Shown piece by piece: positions 13,984 through 16,426 of a stretch of DNA of 16,426 nt. This DNA comes from Limisphaerales bacterium (GTDB taxonomy: Bacteria; Verrucomicrobiota; Verrucomicrobiia; Limisphaerales; PALSA-1396). The notes below the pieces were generated by a model that had not been told where the DNA came from, did not search any database, and worked only from the letters and a program-made list of their open reading frames with translations. The position numbers and the translations under genes were made by a program. Position 1 is the first letter of the stretch, and every line of letters begins with the position of its first letter. Location: positions 1 through 16,426 of the forward strand of contig PLJQ01000149.1 in assembly GCA_003140275.1 (NCBI GenBank), in the 5' to 3' direction.

Positions 13984-14790
13984 ATGCTGGGCGAAGATGA
14001 CACCTCACTGGAAGCGGTGCTGAAACGCGATCGCGCCATTGTCATTGCCGGTCTGATCGGGATCACCGCTCTTGCCTGGCTCTACATGGTGCATGAAGCG
14101 CGGGCGATGGCGAACACCGGCGTCTGCCAATGCATGGGCATGAAAATGTCCGGGCCCGACGTGCAAGGCTGGTCGGTTTCCCGACTCATACCCCTCTTTC
14201 TCATGTGGGCCGAAATGATGGTGGCGATGATGCTCCCTTCCGCCGCCTCAATGATTCTCATTTTCGCGTGCGTGAACCGGAATCGGCGCGCGCAGGAACA
14301 CCCGTTCGTCCCCACGGGAATTTTCCTGCTGGGCTATCTGGCAGTTTGGACGGCGTTCAGCGCGCTGGCCGCCGTCGCGCAATGGGCACTGCACGCCACG
14401 GCCCTGCTCTCGCCGATGATGGTCAGCACCAGCCCCATCCTCGGCGGACTCCTGCTCATCGCCGCTGGATTTTTTCAATGGACACCGCTCAAAAACGCCT
14501 GCCTGACTCATTGTCGCTCGCCTCTCAGTTTTCTGATGACGGATTGGCGGGAGGGCAAACCCGGCGCATTCGTCATGGGACTCAAGCATGGCGCGTACTG
14601 CACCGGCTGCTGCTGGTTTCTGATGGCGCTGTTGTTTGTGGCTGGAGTGATGAACATGTGGTGGGTGGCGATCATTGCGGTTTTTGTGCTGGTGGAAAAG
14701 GCCGCCCCCAACGGACTTTTACTCGGACGCCTGGCCGGCCTGCTGCTCACCGTTTGGGGCGCGTGGTTGATCGGAGGCGCGCTGGTTTGA
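13984..14790 (+). CDS. DUF2182 polytopic membrane protein, predicted metal-binding
   Basis: A 268-residue membrane protein with about seven hydrophobic segments (near 18-36, 67-95, 110-135, 142-165, 195-222, 224-238 and 244-266). Family marks are C48-Q-C50-MGMKM after the first helix, MWAEMMVAMMLPSAASM (74-90), C173-LTH-C177-RSPLSF and GLKHGAYC206TGCCW. Cysteine, methionine and histidine clusters on and between helices suggest handling of a soft metal such as copper; DUF2182 proteins are often labelled predicted metal-binding. No transport or enzymatic activity can be named. It lies directly behind the DUF1326 gene. The next gene begins 31 bases later and may be in the same transcript. Confidence 0.87.
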   Translation: MLGEDDTSLEAVLKRDRAIVIAGLIGITALAWLYMVHEARAMANTGVCQCMGMKMSGPDVQGWSVSRLIPLFLMWAEMMVAMMLPSAASMILIFACVNRNRRAQEHPFVPTGIFLLGYLAVWTAFSALAAVAQWALHATALLSPMMVSTSPILGGLLLIAAGFFQWTPLKNACLTHCRSPLSFLMTDWREGKPGAFVMGLKHGAYCTGCCWFLMALLFVAGVMNMWWVAIIAVFVLVEKAAPNGLLLGRLAGLLLTVWGAWLIGGALV

Positions 14791-14821
14791 GTCAACTTCA
14801 GTCGTCCTGCGTCCCGGCGGA

Positions 14822-15673
14822 ATGCAAACTGGAAAAATGAATGGAAACAATGCCAACCCACGAACAATGAAGCCAAATTCATGGCCGGCCCTGATTTTTA
14901 CCGCCGGCGCGTTGCAGTTCTTTGCGTCGCTCTCAACGCAAGCGCAACCGGCACCACTGCTGCATGCTCATGCCCACAATGACTATGAGCACGCGCGGCC
15001 TTTGTTTGACGCGCTCGACCACGGCTTTGGCAGTGTCGAAGCCGACATCTATCTCATCGACGGCCAACTCCTCGTCGCGCATGACCGCGACAAGGTAAAA
15101 CCGGAACGCACATTACAGGCGCTCTATCTCGACCCGCTCCTTGAGCGGGTGAAGAAAAATGGCGGACATGTTTATCCAGGAACAACCGACTTCACGCTGC
15201 TCATCGACGTGAAGACTGACGCCGAAAAAACGTACGCCGTGCTGCGCGACGTGCTCAAACAATACGCCGAAGTGCTCACCGTTTTCCGCCTCGATGCCAC
15301 CGAGCCGAAAGCCATCACGGCCATCATCTCCGGCAATCGCGCTCGAGATGTCATGGCCGCCGAAACGCTCCGGTATGCCGCGTTGGATGGCCGCTTGAGG
15401 GATCTCGATGGCAACGCCTCCAGTCACCTCATTCCTTTGATTAGCGACAACTGGCAAAACGCCTTCAAATGGCGCGGCACTGGCCCGATGCCCGACGACG
15501 AAAAACAAAAACTGAAACAAACCGTCGCCCGGGCGCACCAACAAGGCCGTCGCATCCGCTTCTGGGCCACGCCCGATCAACCGGCCTTCTGGCGCGAACT
15601 GCAATCCGCCGGCGTTGACCTGCTCAACGTCGATGATCTGGCCGGGCTGCAAAACTTTTTCAACCAAAAGTAA
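14822..15673 (+). CDS. Secreted phosphatidylinositol-specific phospholipase C/GDPD-like protein
   Basis: A 283-residue exported phosphodiesterase-like protein. The signal region runs to about residue 42 (hydrophobic WPALIFTAGALQFFASLSTQAQ). The TIM-barrel entry HAHAH52-NDYEHARPLFDAL, E73-A-D75 (SVEADIYL) and LLVAH87D match the catalytic histidines and metal-binding acids of the PLC-like/GDPD superfamily. A C-terminal RIRFWATPDQPAFWRELQSAGVDLLNVDD closes the barrel. The AIM6-like subgroup of bacterial proteins is the closest I recall. The substrate may be a glycerophosphodiester or phosphoinositide, but is not shown. Three in-frame ATGs are possible (14822, 14837, 14867); the last gives the most typical signal peptide and the first is the longest. 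It follows the DUF2182 gene by 31 bases. Confidence 0.85.
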   Translation: MQTGKMNGNNANPRTMKPNSWPALIFTAGALQFFASLSTQAQPAPLLHAHAHNDYEHARPLFDALDHGFGSVEADIYLIDGQLLVAHDRDKVKPERTLQALYLDPLLERVKKNGGHVYPGTTDFTLLIDVKTDAEKTYAVLRDVLKQYAEVLTVFRLDATEPKAITAIISGNRARDVMAAETLRYAALDGRLRDLDGNASSHLIPLISDNWQNAFKWRGTGPMPDDEKQKLKQTVARAHQQGRRIRFWATPDQPAFWRELQSAGVDLLNVDDLAGLQNFFNQK

Positions 15674-15769
15674 AACGCCCTCCATCGCCCACTTTGAATT
15701 TGCCAAGGCCGTTGCCATTCCCTACCCTGCCGCCATGCAAGTTCACGCGCGCAAGACAACGACTTTATA

Positions 15770-15797
15770 GCGTTCACGGCGAAAAAACCGTGGACGC
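15770..15797 (+). other. Strong 10-bp hairpin in the 15674-15858 gap
   Basis: GCGTTCACGG (15770-15779) pairs with CCGTGGACGC (15788-15797) over ten base pairs with one G-U, around the loop cgaaaaaa. No T-run follows directly. The rest of the 185-base gap between 15674 and 15858 holds a second, terminator-like stem (15799-15834) and no credible gene. Confidence 0.6.
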
Positions 15798-15798
15798 C

Positions 15799-15834
15799 AA
15801 CGCCTCCGACCGACCGTCCCGGGCGTTTTTGTTT
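15799..15834 (+). terminator. Possible intrinsic terminator downstream of the phosphodiesterase gene
   Basis: AACGCC (15799-15804) pairs with GGCGTT (15822-15827) across a C-rich 17-base loop. The sequence runs on as ttttt at 15826-15830, followed by gtttg. The stem is short for its loop, so confidence is modest. Confidence 0.35.
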
Positions 15835-15841
15835 GCCGCAA

Positions 15842-15873
15842 AAGAATCAAAACCACAGATGGACTCAGATGAA
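15842..15873 (+). repeat. Left repeat of the GxxExxY cassette
   Basis: The first 14 bases (aagaatcaaaacca, 15842-15855) recur exactly at 16268-16281. Bases 15850-15873 match the reverse complement of 16401-16424 at 22 of 24 positions. The ATG of the following gene (15859-15861) is part of this repeat. Confidence 0.75.
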
Positions 15874-16269
15874 ATGCCTGATTTGGCGTCGATCGAGAAT
15901 GCCCGGTTCTTGTTGAAGGAGGAGACGCATCAAATCATCGGCTGCGCGTTTGAGGTGCCCAATGAAATCGGACACGGATTTTACGAAAAGATTTATGAGA
16001 ATGCACTGGTCGTGGAGTTCAGCCTCCAGGAGATTCCCTGCATGCAACAGCGTCGGTACGATGTGCTCTACAAGAAACATCCGGTGGGATTTTACGTCCC
16101 CGATTTGATTGCCTTCGACCAGATCATTGTGGACTCGAAAACGATCGATAAGATTACTGACGAAGAACGCGGTAAGATGCTAAATTATTTGAAGATCACC
16201 GGCCTGCGCGTCGGTCTGATCCTGAACTTCAAGCACCCGAAGCTCGAATTCGAGCGAGTGGTAAGATAA
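15859..16269 (+). CDS. GxxExxY protein, PD-(D/E)XK nuclease-like
   Basis: A 136-residue protein with the signature G40-FY-E43-KI-Y46 after an NEIGHGF segment. The PD-(D/E)XK-type acidic residues follow: P81-D82 in FYVPDLIAFD and D92-S-K94 in IIVDSKTI. A C-terminal LNYLKITGLRVGLILNFKHPKLEFERVV is typical. All residues expected for a metal-dependent nuclease core are present, although activity of this family has not, to my knowledge, been shown. ATG 15859 gives the standard length; upstream in-frame codons back to 15694 read as unrelated sequence. The start codon lies in one repeat copy and the TAA stop (16267-16269) overlaps the next, so the gene is bounded almost exactly by repeats. Such genes occur in many copies in some Verrucomicrobia. 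Confidence 0.9.
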   Translation: MDSDEMPDLASIENARFLLKEETHQIIGCAFEVPNEIGHGFYEKIYENALVVEFSLQEIPCMQQRRYDVLYKKHPVGFYVPDLIAFDQIIVDSKTIDKITDEERGKMLNYLKITGLRVGLILNFKHPKLEFERVVR

Positions 16270-16304
16270 GAATCAAAACCAAACATGAACACAGACGGAC
16301 ACAG
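16268..16304 (+). repeat. Right direct repeat of the GxxExxY cassette
   Basis: It begins with the exact 14-base copy (16268-16281) of 15842-15855 and continues with a degenerate aacatgaacacagacggaca. It overlaps the last two bases of the GxxExxY stop codon. Confidence 0.7.
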
Positions 16305-16312
16305 GTTATTGA

Positions 16313-16328
16313 CGCGGCTTAAGCCGCG
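16313..16328. repeat. Perfect 16-bp palindrome
   Basis: CGCGGCTTAAGCCGCG is fully self-complementary about its centre. It lies in the non-coding stretch between the direct repeat and the terminal inverted repeat of the GxxExxY cassette. It could be a protein-binding or recombination site, or part of a dispersed repeat. The remaining bases of 16329-16389 show nothing I can name. Confidence 0.7.
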
Positions 16329-16389
16329 AGTTGTTTGCGCCCGTAACCTTAGTTTATGGCTCTCTACTGCCTTGGTTCCCCCAGCAAGT

Positions 16390-16426
16390 CCGTATCTGTG
16401 TTTATCTGTGTCCATCTGTGGTTTCC
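16390..16426 (-). repeat. Inverted copy of the GxxExxY-flanking repeat
   Basis: Read on the minus strand it gives aaccacagatggacacagat and then aaacacagatacgg. It matches 15850-15873 at 22 of 24 positions and shares the gatg-acacagataaa core with the inverted pair at 4527-4664. The window ends inside or just after it, so its outer boundary is unknown. Confidence 0.75.

Noticed and set aside
15694..15858. Upstream in-frame extension of the GxxExxY protein
   Set aside because: The extra 55 residues are unrelated to the family, and the stretch contains strong RNA stems and a terminator-like signal. ATG 15859 gives the normal length.

Overview
The window looks like chromosomal DNA of a Verrucomicrobiota bacterium, probably of the Pedosphaera/Limisphaerales type. 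This is inferred from gene content: a futalosine-pathway menaquinone cluster, large secreted amidohydrolases in series, a DUF1326/DUF2182 pair and a GxxExxY protein. Other clues are the scarcity of Shine-Dalgarno sites and the dispersed short repeats with 'acagatggacacagat'-like and 'ggctggaagccc'-like words. No rRNA, tRNA, CRISPR array or classical transposase gene was seen.

Layout. Positions 1-950 are accessory DNA: two direct copies of a hairpin-rich repeat about 697 bp apart flank a small conserved hypothetical gene. Next is a membrane-anchored coiled-coil protein of unknown function (950-1702). Positions 1759-5220 form a minus-strand menaquinone block: aminofutalosine synthase (mqnE), a PadR-type regulator with an internally deleted partner gene behind it, a UbiA-type prenyltransferase (mqnP-like) and a UbiX-type flavin prenyltransferase. 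Positions 5385-7545 (plus) hold a lipoprotein cell-wall amidase overlapping an NAD-dependent sugar epimerase. A GT21/HpnI-like glycosyltransferase converges on it (7575-8777, minus).

Positions 8920-13196 hold two translationally overlapping secreted amidohydrolase genes. Together they carry three amidohydrolase-like modules, of which only the middle one keeps the metal ligands. Positions 13354-15673 hold a cysteine-rich DUF1326 protein, a cysteine-rich DUF2182 membrane protein and a secreted phosphodiesterase-like protein. The window ends with a GxxExxY PD-(D/E)XK nuclease-like gene whose start and stop codons both lie inside copies of a dispersed repeat.

Most notable points: (1) the GxxExxY gene is tightly bounded by repeat copies that also occur between ubiX and mqnP; (2) at least four genes have a promoter-like -35/-10 pair whose -10 ends 6 or 7 nt before the start codon, suggesting leaderless transcription; (3) the padR partner gene has a clean out-of-frame internal deletion; (4) amidohydrolase modules lacking metal ligands flank an intact one; (5) a palindrome sits exactly in the spacer of the padR promoter. 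All family names come from recalled motifs, not from searches.
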